Assembly: GCF_042726155.1 (NCBI RefSeq)
Contig: NZ_JBHXHV010000003.1
Coordinates: 434,001 to 498,000 of the forward strand
Reading direction: 5' to 3'
Source: Leucobacter sp042726155
GTDB taxonomy: Bacteria > Actinomycetota > Actinomycetes > Actinomycetales > Microbacteriaceae
Length of the DNA: 64,000 nt
Part shown: one piece after another, positions 42,401 through 50,140 of the stretch
How positions within the stretch are numbered: position 1 is the first letter of the stretch
Layout of the letters: each line of letters opens with the position of its first letter
Position numbers and translations under genes: made by a program
Notes under the pieces: generated by a model
The model's input: only the letters and a program-made list of their open reading frames with translations
The model's database searches: none
Told to the model about the DNA's origin: nothing

Positions 42401-43648
42401 TCACGATCCGAGTAAGCGATGCACAACGGTGTCCGCAAGGAGTCTGCCTCGCAGGGTCGGGATCACGCGCCCGCGAATCGCGGCGCGTCCGTCAAGCAAC
42501 CCGTCTGCGATGAGTTGCGGGATGGCTCGGCGCTCCTCCCCCGTCAACACGTCAGATGGGAGACCCTCGGCGATCCTCGTCTCGAGCAGGATGCGCTCTT
42601 CTCGACGCGATTCAGCAGCCAGTGTTTCGCGGGAGTGAGACGGTGATACGCCCTGAGCGATACGCTGCGCGTAGGCGCCCGGATGCTTCACATTCCACCA
42701 CCGCACACCGCCAACGTGGCTGTGCGCGCCGGGGCCTGCCGCCCACCAGTCCTCGCCCGTCCAGTACGACAGGTTATGGCGAGACCGCGTCTCGGGAGTG
42801 CGCGACCAGTTGCTGATCTCGTACCAGGAGAAGCCAGCCGCGGCGAAGCGCGCATCAGCGAGCTCGTACATCTCAGCGTGCAGATCTTCATCGGGTTCTG
42901 GCACCTCTCCCCGACGAATCTGAGCCGCAAGCTTCGTGCCACGCTCGACGATCAGCGCGTACGCCGAGATGTGGTCTGGCGCGCAGGCGAGCGCCGCGTC
43001 GATCGAGCGTTCCCAGTCGGCGAGGCTCTCTCCTGGCGTGCCATAGATGAGATCAACGCTCACCTGTAGCCCGGCGTCGCGCGCCCACTGCGTGACGAGC
43101 GGCACCCGCTCGGGTGTGTGGGTACGGTCAAGCGTCGCGAGCACGTGCGGCACCGCCGATTGCATGCCGAAGCTCACGCGAGTGAAGCCCGCTGCCGCAA
43201 GCGTCTGCAGGTACTCGGCATCGACCGAATCGGGGTTCGCCTCGGTCGTCACCTCGGCCCCAGGTTCCAAGCCCCACTCCGCGCGAATGCGACCCAGCAT
43301 GCCTGCCAGGTCTGACGCTGGCAACAGCGTGGGGGTGCCACCGCCGAAGAACACCGTCGAGACCTGTCGTTTGGGAAGCCCAGCTCGCCGCAGCACGCCG
43401 GCGCCCAGCGCAAGCTCAACGCCCACCTGGGCAGCGTAGTCGCCGCGGGTCGTGCCGCCGAGTTCGCTCGCGGTGTACGTGTTGAAGTCGCAGTACCCGC
43501 AGCGCACCCGGCAGTAGGGCACGTGCACGTAGACCCCGAAGTTGCGGGACTCGGCTCCCTCCGCCACCTCGGGAGGCAGCGAGCCGTCTTCGGGAGCCGG
43601 ATCACCCTCAGGCAGCGCGCTTGGCACCGAGAGTCCTCTCGCGGTCAC
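42401..43648 (-). CDS. hemW: Radical SAM heme chaperone HemW
   Basis: The 415-residue protein belongs to the HemW branch of the HemN family. The 4Fe-4S cluster motif is Cys46, Cys50, Cys53 in YCRVRCGYC, with the GGGTPTLL SAM-binding region next. HemW acts in heme trafficking; it is no longer regarded as a coproporphyrinogen oxidase. HemN-specific N-terminal residues are absent. The start is GTG. It lies 18 bp after the DUF1990 gene and 60 bp upstream of hrcA. Confidence 0.95.
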   Translation of the reverse strand: MTARGLSVPSALPEGDPAPEDGSLPPEVAEGAESRNFGVYVHVPYCRVRCGYCDFNTYTASELGGTTRGDYAAQVGVELALGAGVLRRAGLPKRQVSTVFFGGGTPTLLPASDLAGMLGRIRAEWGLEPGAEVTTEANPDSVDAEYLQTLAAAGFTRVSFGMQSAVPHVLATLDRTHTPERVPLVTQWARDAGLQVSVDLIYGTPGESLADWERSIDAALACAPDHISAYALIVERGTKLAAQIRRGEVPEPDEDLHAEMYELADARFAAAGFSWYEISNWSRTPETRSRHNLSYWTGEDWWAAGPGAHSHVGGVRWWNVKHPGAYAQRIAQGVSPSHSRETLAAESRREERILLETRIAEGLPSDVLTGEERRAIPQLIADGLLDGRAAIRGRVIPTLRGRLLADTVVHRLLGS

Positions 43649-43666
43649 GCGCCGCGGACGACACGC

Positions 43667-44638
43667 TCACTGGCGTTTGCTCGGCCGACGCTTGTGAGTG
43701 GACACTGCCGGTTCGGGCTCTGGTTCGGCTTCTGGCGCGGGCGCAAGTTCTGGCTCGGGCGCAGGCTCAGGCTCAGGCGCAAGTTCTGGCTCAGGCGCAG
43801 GCGCAGGCGCAGGCGCAGGCGCGGGCGCGTTCTCGGATTCCGTACTGAGCGGGGATTCAGGCGGAGTCTCTGGCTCCGTCTCCTGAGCCACTGCGGCCTC
43901 CGACTCCTCGGCCACTGCTGGCTCCGATTCGGGCGTCGCAACCGTCGAGATGTCCGCTTCCGGTTCGGCATCCGATCCCAGTCCCTGGACCGGCTGCGCA
44001 CCCGGTGCGAGCGCAGCCAGGTGGAGTTTCACTGCGTCGAGAGCGGTACGCACGTCGGCGCGTCCGCGGAGACCGAGCAGGCCGTTCTTCGGTGCTGCGA
44101 CGAATCCGCGCGCCACCGCCCACACCGTGTCGTCCGCGCGAAACTCGATGACGAAGCGCTGCTCGCCAACGGCGCCAGCCTCGTCGCACGTACCCCAGGC
44201 GAATCCAACGCGGCGTTCCTCGTCAACGGTGTAGATCACCAGAACGCTGCGGGGATCCTGACCTTCGGTGTGCAGCACCGCGGTTGTCCCGGCGACGAGG
44301 TAGGGTTCACCGTCTGGGCCGAACTGCTCTTCGATTTCGCTCGCGGCTTCGGGTATGCCGTCGTCCGTGAAGCTCGGACCCACGTATTCCGATCCGGACC
44401 CGCGCACAATGTCGGTGACGCGCACTCCGGCGCCGCGCTGGGCGCCCCAGGTCATCAACAGGCTCGACGCGATCAGGAATCGCTCCTGGCCGCTGCCGAG
44501 ACGCAGTTCCTCTTCGTAGGGCGTCATGCCTTCGGGCGGATAACGCACGATGTCAGGATCTTTCGAGGCACCAACGGCGGCATACGCGACCGGCATCTCA
44601 ACGTGGCTACTGCGGCGGGGCGGCTGTTCTTTGCTCAT
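43667..44638 (-). CDS. DUF1990 (UPF0548) protein with Pro/Glu-rich tail
   Basis: The first 200 of 323 residues match DUF1990: YAAVGASKDPDIVRYPPEGMTPYEEELRLGSGQERFLIASSLLMTWGAQRGAGV, and later YLVAGTTAVLHTEG and RVGFAWGT. The C-terminal third is low-complexity: acidic/Ala-rich, then alternating Pro-Glu/Pro-Ala dipeptides, ending in a basic KRRPSKRQ. The function is unknown; the fold is related to START/SRPBCC-type proteins. The ATG overlaps the lepA stop by 4 bp, so it is translated together with lepA. Confidence 0.85.
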   Translation of the reverse strand: MSKEQPPRRSSHVEMPVAYAAVGASKDPDIVRYPPEGMTPYEEELRLGSGQERFLIASSLLMTWGAQRGAGVRVTDIVRGSGSEYVGPSFTDDGIPEAASEIEEQFGPDGEPYLVAGTTAVLHTEGQDPRSVLVIYTVDEERRVGFAWGTCDEAGAVGEQRFVIEFRADDTVWAVARGFVAAPKNGLLGLRGRADVRTALDAVKLHLAALAPGAQPVQGLGSDAEPEADISTVATPESEPAVAEESEAAVAQETEPETPPESPLSTESENAPAPAPAPAPAPEPELAPEPEPAPEPELAPAPEAEPEPEPAVSTHKRRPSKRQ

Positions 44639-46488
44639 CGCTTCGAACCTTCCTTACCCTCCACATCCCCGGAGAGCGCCGCGATGAATGCCTCCTGGGG
44701 CACCTCGACGCGTCCCACCATTTTCATGCGCTTCTTGCCCTCTTTCTGCTTTTCAAGCAGCTTCCGCTTACGACTGATATCGCCGCCGTAGCATTTCGCG
44801 AGCACGTCCTTGCGGATCGCGCGAATCGTCTCTCGGGCGATCACGCGTGCACCGATGGCGGCCTGAATTGGCACCTCAAACTGCTGACGCGGGATGAGCT
44901 TGCGCAGGCGTTCGGCCATCATCGTGCCGTACGAGTAGGCGTTGTCGCGGTGCACGATCGCACTGAACGCGTCGACTGCCTCACCCTGCAGCAGGATGTC
45001 GACCTTCACGAGATCCGCCTCTTGATCACCCATTGGCTCGTAGTCGAGGCTCGCGTACCCCTGCGTGCGGCTCTTGAGGTGATCAAAGAAGTCGAACACA
45101 ATCTCGCCGAGCGGGATGCTGTAGCGCAGTTCCACACGCTCACCGAGGTACTCCATTCCGAGCAGATTTCCGCGGCGGCTCTGGCAGAGTTCCATGATCG
45201 CGCCGACATAGTCCTTCGGGGCGAGGATCGCGGTCTTCACCACGGGCTCACGCACGCTGGAAATTTTTCCGTCGGGATACTCTGACGGGTTCGTCACCGT
45301 GATCTCGCGGCCGTCGTCGGTCGTGACCTGATAGATCACGCTCGGGGCCGTAGCAATCAGGTCGAGATCGAACTCGCGCCGCAGGCGCTCAGAAATGATC
45401 TCGAGGTGCAGGAGCCCAAGGAAGCCGCATCGGAAACCGAATCCGAGCGCCACAGAGGTTTCGGGTTCGTACTGCAGAGCAGCGTCTTCAAGCTTCAGCT
45501 TGTCGAGAGCCTCGCGCAGAACCGGGTAATCGCTGCCGTCGAGCGGGTACAGGCCCGAGAAGACCATCGGTTTCGGATCGGTGTACCCGGGCAGTGCGAC
45601 CGTCGCCGGGTTGCGCTTCGCCGTGACCGTGTCGCCGACCTTCGAAAGTCGAACGTCTTTTACGCCGGTAATCAGGTACCCGACCTCGCCAACGGCGAGA
45701 CCCTTCGTCGGGGTCGGTTCGGGGGCGGAGACGCCCACCTCGAGCGCTTCGTGCTCGGAACCGGTCGACATCATCTGGACCTTCTCGCGCGGTGACAGCT
45801 TGCCGTCGATCATGCGCACGTAGGTCACTACGCCGCGGTAGGCGTCGTAGACGGAGTCGAAGATCATGGCTCGGGGCGGTCCGTCGGCATTGCCGACCGG
45901 TGCTGGGATGCGCTGCACGACGAGGTCGAGCAACTCTTCAACGCCGGCGCCCGTCTTGCCGGACACCTTGAGAATGTCGTCGGGATTGCCGCCGATGAGA
46001 TCGGAAATCTCGCGCGCTACCCGCTCGGGGTCAGCGGCCGGGAGATCAATCTTGTTGAGCACCGGGATGATCTCAAGATCGTTCTCCATGGCGAGGTAGA
46101 GGTTCGCAAGTGTCTGTGCCTCTATGCCCTGTGCCGCATCAACGAGCAGGATCGCACCCTCGCACGCGGCGAGTGAGCGGGATACCTCGTAGCTGAAGTC
46201 GACGTGCCCTGGGGTGTCAATCATGTTGAGGGCGAAGTCGCCCGCGTCGGTCTGCCAGTGCATGCGCACGGCCTGCGATTTGATGGTGATGCCGCGCTCG
46301 CGCTCGATATCCATGCGGTCGAGGTACTGGGCCCGCATCTCGCGGTCGGGAACGGTGCCCGTCACCTGCAACATGCGGTCGGCGAGCGTCGACTTACCGT
46401 GGTCGATGTGCGCGATGATGCAGAAGTTGCGAATCATCGCGGGGTCGGTCGACGCCGGAGCTGGGGGGTTCATGCTGCGTGGAGACAT
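44635..46488 (-). CDS. lepA: Elongation factor 4 (LepA)
   Basis: LepA (617 residues) is a ribosome-bound GTPase involved in translation fidelity and initiation/assembly. G1 is AHIDHGKST, G2 is RGITIKSQ, G3 is DTPGHVDF and G4 is NKIDLP; the C-terminal region specific to EF4 ends in AKCYGGDISRKRKLLEKQKEGKKRMK. GATAAT at 46497-46502 (minus strand) lies 8 nt before the ATG at 46488. An upstream in-frame TTG (46497) overlaps that element, so the ATG is preferred. Confidence 0.97.
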   Translation of the reverse strand: MSPRSMNPPAPASTDPAMIRNFCIIAHIDHGKSTLADRMLQVTGTVPDREMRAQYLDRMDIERERGITIKSQAVRMHWQTDAGDFALNMIDTPGHVDFSYEVSRSLAACEGAILLVDAAQGIEAQTLANLYLAMENDLEIIPVLNKIDLPAADPERVAREISDLIGGNPDDILKVSGKTGAGVEELLDLVVQRIPAPVGNADGPPRAMIFDSVYDAYRGVVTYVRMIDGKLSPREKVQMMSTGSEHEALEVGVSAPEPTPTKGLAVGEVGYLITGVKDVRLSKVGDTVTAKRNPATVALPGYTDPKPMVFSGLYPLDGSDYPVLREALDKLKLEDAALQYEPETSVALGFGFRCGFLGLLHLEIISERLRREFDLDLIATAPSVIYQVTTDDGREITVTNPSEYPDGKISSVREPVVKTAILAPKDYVGAIMELCQSRRGNLLGMEYLGERVELRYSIPLGEIVFDFFDHLKSRTQGYASLDYEPMGDQEADLVKVDILLQGEAVDAFSAIVHRDNAYSYGTMMAERLRKLIPRQQFEVPIQAAIGARVIARETIRAIRKDVLAKCYGGDISRKRKLLEKQKEGKKRMKMVGRVEVPQEAFIAALSGDVEGKEGSKR

Positions 46489-46574
46489 TGTTCGCAATTA
46501 TCGCACGCGCCGGGCGCAAACCACGCGCCGGACACCAAGCGCGTCGAACGCGGCCCTGACAATCCCGGATCTGC

Positions 46575-46586
46575 GACAATACCCGC
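46575..46586 (+). promoter_or_regulatory. MOSC gene -10 element, leaderless spacing
   Basis: GACAAT (46575-46580) is followed by six bases and then the ATG at 46587. Confidence 0.45.
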
Positions 46587-47447
46587 ATGCCTCGCGTCGC
46601 CGCCCTGTACCGCCATCCCGTCAAGGGCTTCACCCCTGAGTTGCGCACGCAGCTGACGATTCAGCGCGACGGTCGGGTGTTGGGCGACCGGGTGCTCGCT
46701 TTCCGGTTCGCCGAAGCAGCGAGCCCCGAGAAACGCGACGGCCTTGACTATTGGCCGAAAGCGCGGGGGCTGTCGCTCCAGGATTTTCCGGCACTTGCGG
46801 CGCTCCGCCTCAGCTACGACGAGGTCACTCGTCGGCTCGACGTCTCGCACGCGGGATCCCGAATCGTGGAAGCGGGGCTCGATACCGAGGGGCGCCAGCA
46901 TCTCGTCGACGCCGTGACGGCATTCGTGCTCGACAGTGCTCAGTCGACACGGCTTGGGCGCCCGGGCCGGTTGCCGCTCGTACTCGTTGGCGACGGTGTC
47001 CACTCGCGATTTCAGGATCGCGCCCAGGGCTACGTGTCTGTGCATAGTGAAGCGAGCGTGCGCGCGCTCGCGGATGCACTCGCGAGCGATGGCGGTGAGT
47101 CGCTCGACATTGATAGTCGTCGCTTCCGGTCGAACATTGTCATCGAAGGTCTCGATGCGTGGGACGAGCTGGCCTGGCAGGGGCGCATTCGCATCGGCAC
47201 GCTCGAATTTCGCGCCGCCGCCCCGATCGTGCGCTGTCTCGCAACGCACGCCAACCCCGACACAGGCGAGCGCGATGCCCGCGTGTTGACCACCCTCACG
47301 AAGCGTTTCGGTCAGCAAGAACCCACACTCGGCAGGCTCCTGTTGCCCGCCGCACTGCACGAGCCGATGCCAGCGGGTACCTCGCTAGGCACGGCGGTGT
47401 GGGGCACGGTCAGCGTCGGCGACGAGGTCGAACTCCTTGACGAGTGA
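46587..47447 (+). CDS. MOSC domain-containing protein
   Basis: The 286-residue protein has an N-terminal MOSC beta-barrel region (VAALYRHPVKGFTPE) and a C-terminal MOSC domain (RRFRSNIVIEGLDAWDELAWQGRIRIGTLEFRAAAPIVRCLATHANPDTGERD). The conserved Cys in the RCLATHANP motif aligns with the catalytic Cys of this family. MOSC proteins transfer sulfur or bind molybdenum cofactor (mARC/YcbX type). The exact substrate is unknown. The ATG has GACAAT 6 nt upstream. It is divergent from lepA. Confidence 0.88.
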   Translation: MPRVAALYRHPVKGFTPELRTQLTIQRDGRVLGDRVLAFRFAEAASPEKRDGLDYWPKARGLSLQDFPALAALRLSYDEVTRRLDVSHAGSRIVEAGLDTEGRQHLVDAVTAFVLDSAQSTRLGRPGRLPLVLVGDGVHSRFQDRAQGYVSVHSEASVRALADALASDGGESLDIDSRRFRSNIVIEGLDAWDELAWQGRIRIGTLEFRAAAPIVRCLATHANPDTGERDARVLTTLTKRFGQQEPTLGRLLLPAALHEPMPAGTSLGTAVWGTVSVGDEVELLDE

Positions 47448-47500
47448 GTCGAGCAGCGCCGCACGCAACTGAAACCCCTGTGATCGCCGCCGACTTCTGA

Positions 47501-47608
47501 TAGAGTTGGTTCTTGGCTTGCGTGTGGTCTTCACCACACAACCCGCAAGGTGCCCTCTCTCACCGTGCGGAACATCCCGTCAACCGGATCTAAAGGACAC
47601 TTTTACAC
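47501..47608 (+). promoter_or_regulatory. rpsT: rpsT promoter and leader hairpin
   Basis: TAGAGT at 47501-47506 is a likely -10. The leader (about 95 nt) holds a hairpin with CTTGCG (47517-47522) and CGCAAG (47544-47549) outside and TGTGGT/ACCACA (47523-47528 with 47533-47538) inside, around a CTTC loop. AAAGGA precedes the GTG by 11 nt. Autogenous control by S20 is possible but not shown. Confidence 0.55.
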
Positions 47609-47869
47609 GTGGCAAATATTAAGTCGCAGATCAAGCGCATCAAGACCAACCAAAAGGCGACTGACCGCAACAAGGCGTACAAGAGCGAGCTCCGCACCGT
47701 TGTGCGCGCTGCGCGCGAAGCTATCGCCGGTGGCGATAAGGCCGTTGCAGAAGCAAAGCTGAAGACCGCTGGTCGCAAGCTGGACAAGGCAGCCTCGAAG
47801 GGTGTCATCCACAAGAACCAGGCAGCGAACCGCAAGTCGAAGCTTGCCGCTCAGGTGGCAGCGCTCTAA
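47609..47869 (+). CDS. rpsT: 30S ribosomal protein S20
   Basis: S20 (86 residues) binds 16S rRNA helices in the 30S body. It is Lys/Arg/Ala-rich and helical, beginning ANIKSQIKRIKTNQKA and ending with AANRKSKLAAQVAAL. The start is GTG. It is transcribed opposite to holA and ends at a strong terminator. The rpsT-holA convergence is usual in actinobacteria. Confidence 0.98.
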   Translation: MANIKSQIKRIKTNQKATDRNKAYKSELRTVVRAAREAIAGGDKAVAEAKLKTAGRKLDKAASKGVIHKNQAANRKSKLAAQVAAL

Positions 47870-47889
47870 CTCGCGCTCGCAGTCGATTC

Positions 47890-47915
47890 AGGCCCCGCTT
47901 CTGCGGGGCCTTTTT
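47890..47915 (+). terminator. Intrinsic terminator after rpsT
   Basis: Stem GGCCCCGC/GCGGGGCC (47891-47898 with 47903-47910), loop TTCT, then TTTTT. This is the most canonical terminator in the window. Confidence 0.95.
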
Positions 47916-47920
47916 CGTGT

Positions 47921-48958
47921 CTAGACGCGGCCGCGCTTCGCAACAAACAGCAGGTATTTTTCGAGCGCGTACTCGGGATCGCGGCTGCCGCCCTTCAGGC
48001 GCCACTCCGTCTCCGCTGCCATATCGATCGCGCGTGCGAGGTCTTCTTCGCGCCAGCCGCGCACCTCGCGGAGAGCGCGATCGACCTGCCACGGCGCCAT
48101 GCCCAGTTCCTTCGCGAGTTGGCCGCCGGATCCCCCAGCGCCGAACACCCGCGCCATCGCCCGCACCTTCATGTTGAGCGCCGCGAGCATCGGAATCGGA
48201 TCGGTGCCGGTGGAGAACGCCTGGCGCAACAGCACCAGCGCATCCGCGGCGCGCCCTGCGGTTGCAGCGTCGGCAACGCGGAAGGCGTTCGTCTCGACAC
48301 GACCCTCGGTCGCGCGGGTGACCTGGTCCTCGGTGATCCTCGTGCCGACATCAGAGACGAGCTGCCCGATCGCTCCCGCGAGTTCCCCGATGCCGCCGGA
48401 ATAGGCGGCTGCGAGGTTGCGGGCGGCTCCGGGAGTCGCCTGGGCACCCAAGCGCCGGAACTCTGCCTGCACGAACGCGAGGCGATCCTGGTCCTTTTTC
48501 ACCTCAGCGCACACGACCTCGATGCCGCCGCCAGCTCCGCCACGCACGAGGTCGAGCAGGGCCTTGCCGCGTTGACCACCCGAGTGCCTGAGCACGAGCG
48601 TTGTGTCATCAGCGGGTTGGGCAACGTATCGCTTCGCGTCCTCAAGGAACGCATCGGAGCACTTCTCGACGCCTTCGACGCGAATGAGCCGCGGCTCCGC
48701 AAAGAGCGACGGACTCGCGATCGTGAAGAGCTCGCCCGATGTGTAGGAGGCCGCGTCTACGTCGTGCACTTCAAGGTCTGAGTTGGCTTCGAGGAGCGCC
48801 GCTCGAATCGCCTGGCCCGCGCGGTCCGCGAGGAAGGATTCAGGCCCAGAAATCAGAACCACCGGTGCGGGGCGCACCTCGCTCCAGTCGATCTGCGGGA
48901 TCTTCGCGCTCGCCCGCGAAGTCGTTGCCCGAGGGGCCGGTTTCCGTGCTGCTGCCAC
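47921..48958 (-). CDS. holA: DNA polymerase III subunit delta
   Basis: HolA (345 residues) is the clamp-loader wrench subunit. The VVLISGPESFLADRA start of domain I, the FAEPRLIRVEGVEK stretch, DDTTLVLRHSGG and the C-terminal domain (AFRVADAATAGRAADALVLLRQAFSTGTDPIPMLAALNM region) are visible. The GTG start is preceded by TAGTCT 6 nt upstream. The last six bases, GGAAGG, are too close for a Shine-Dalgarno, so a leaderless start is likely. In relatives comEC lies directly upstream; here two genes intervene. Confidence 0.94.
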   Translation of the reverse strand: MAAARKPAPRATTSRASAKIPQIDWSEVRPAPVVLISGPESFLADRAGQAIRAALLEANSDLEVHDVDAASYTSGELFTIASPSLFAEPRLIRVEGVEKCSDAFLEDAKRYVAQPADDTTLVLRHSGGQRGKALLDLVRGGAGGGIEVVCAEVKKDQDRLAFVQAEFRRLGAQATPGAARNLAAAYSGGIGELAGAIGQLVSDVGTRITEDQVTRATEGRVETNAFRVADAATAGRAADALVLLRQAFSTGTDPIPMLAALNMKVRAMARVFGAGGSGGQLAKELGMAPWQVDRALREVRGWREEDLARAIDMAAETEWRLKGGSRDPEYALEKYLLFVAKRGRV

Positions 48959-48970
48959 CCTTCCAGACTA
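48959..48970 (-). promoter_or_regulatory. holA -10 element, leaderless spacing
   Basis: On the minus strand TAGTCT (48965-48970) is followed by six bases and then the GTG at 48958. Confidence 0.55.
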
Positions 48971-49011
48971 CCGGTCGCGAGGCATGGCGACGCCGCGCTT
49001 CGGGCCCCCGC

Positions 49012-50049
49012 TCACTGCACGTGCGCGCGGAGAGCCGTCGACGACCGCATCACAATCGCAACTTTTCCAGTGGTCCGGCCCGCAAGCAGGTCGCTGATGA
49101 GTGAGTCTTGGTCTCCGAGTTGCGTGGTGGCGGTGAGGTCGACCCGCACTGATCCGTCGGCGACGGCGGTGAGCGCCCAGCGCAGCGAATCCGCACCCTG
49201 TTCGGGGTGCGTACCAAGCCACGCTCCAACGTTGAAGCCCGCCGTCGTCTTATTCTCGAGCCAGTGAGCCATTGTGCTCACTGAGACATCCGCCGACTGT
49301 GAAGCGTTGCCGACGCGAAGCATCCGACCGCCCCCGCGAAGTACGCGGAATGCGTCTCGTGTCGCCTCACCACCGACCGGATCAACCACAATGTCGTACG
49401 TGCCCGCGTGGATGGCCGACAGGTCTTTTCGCAGGTAGGCGTTGTCGTAACCGAGTTCGAGCGCCGCCTGTTGTTTGTCGGGAGTGCCCACTACCGCGTC
49501 CACACGGGATGCGCCCAGCACGCGCGCAATCTGACCGAACTGAGATCCGAGGCCCCCGATACCGGCGTGCACAAGCACCGTCTCGCCTGCCTCACACCGC
49601 GCAACTCTCGTCAGCGCGAGGTGGGCAGTAACGGTGTTGATGGGAACGACGGCGGCCTGTGCGCTGCTCATGCCGCCCGGTATCGGAGCGACGAGGTCCA
49701 TGCGGGCGCGCACCACTTCGGCAAATCCGCCGGCACCGGGGAGCAACGCGGCGACACGCTGGCCGACGACGAGGGAGATGTCCCCTCCCCCAATTGCGCG
49801 CACGGTGCCGGCGACCTCGATGCCCGGAATGAAGCCCTCGTGTTGCGGCATCACACCGGTCGCCCAGAACGCGTCAATGAGGCCAACGCCGGCGGCTTCG
49901 ACGTCGATGGTAATCTCCCCAGCACCTGGCTCCGGAATTTCGGAATCGGTCACGGCGAGACTCCGGAGGGGCGGATGAGGCGTCTGACCCGGTGCTTGGG
50001 ACACAGAACTGGTGCTGGGGGTCGTATCGGTAATGGTGAGCGAGCGCAT
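49012..50049 (-). CDS. Zinc-independent MDR oxidoreductase (quinone reductase-like)
   Basis: The 345-residue protein belongs to the medium-chain dehydrogenase superfamily. It resembles NADPH:quinone reductases: EVAGTVRAIGGG, VLVHAGIGGLGSQFGQIARVLGA as the nucleotide loop, and DIVVDPVGGEATRDAF. Zinc-binding cysteines are absent. The first 30 residues are a low-complexity extension. The Shine-Dalgarno is AAGGAG 5 nt before the ATG. Transcription runs from a 19-bp-spacer promoter that holds a MerR-type operator, and the divergent MerR gene is the likely activator. A 9-nt poly-C tract lies in the leader. Confidence 0.88.
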   Translation of the reverse strand: MRSLTITDTTPSTSSVSQAPGQTPHPPLRSLAVTDSEIPEPGAGEITIDVEAAGVGLIDAFWATGVMPQHEGFIPGIEVAGTVRAIGGGDISLVVGQRVAALLPGAGGFAEVVRARMDLVAPIPGGMSSAQAAVVPINTVTAHLALTRVARCEAGETVLVHAGIGGLGSQFGQIARVLGASRVDAVVGTPDKQQAALELGYDNAYLRKDLSAIHAGTYDIVVDPVGGEATRDAFRVLRGGGRMLRVGNASQSADVSVSTMAHWLENKTTAGFNVGAWLGTHPEQGADSLRWALTAVADGSVRVDLTATTQLGDQDSLISDLLAGRTTGKVAIVMRSSTALRAHVQ

Positions 50050-50088
50050 GGCTTCTCCTTGAATTGGGGGGGGGCGAGTGCACCCGTG

Positions 50089-50119
50089 AGCCTAGAAGTT
50101 GGAGCGCACTCCACTGCAA
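50089..50119 (-). promoter_or_regulatory. MerR-type promoter of the oxidoreductase gene
   Basis: On the minus strand TTGCAG, a 19-bp spacer and TAGGCT can be read. The spacer contains TGGAGTGCGCTCCA, which differs at one base from the operator core of the divergent merR promoter. A 19-bp spacer with a central palindrome is typical of MerR-activated promoters. Confidence 0.75.
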
Positions 50120-50140
50120 GTCAGTCCACTGCAAGTCAGT
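50111..50140. repeat. Perfect 15-bp tandem duplication
   Basis: CCACTGCAAGTCAGT occurs twice in a row (50111-50125 and 50126-50140). The first copy contains the -35 element of the oxidoreductase promoter and the second contains an identical hexamer 15 bp upstream. The comEC frame also ends here. Confidence 0.85.

Noticed and set aside
46470..47360. 296-codon open frame on the minus strand
   Set aside because: It is antisense to the MOSC gene, which has clear family motifs. The shadow has none.
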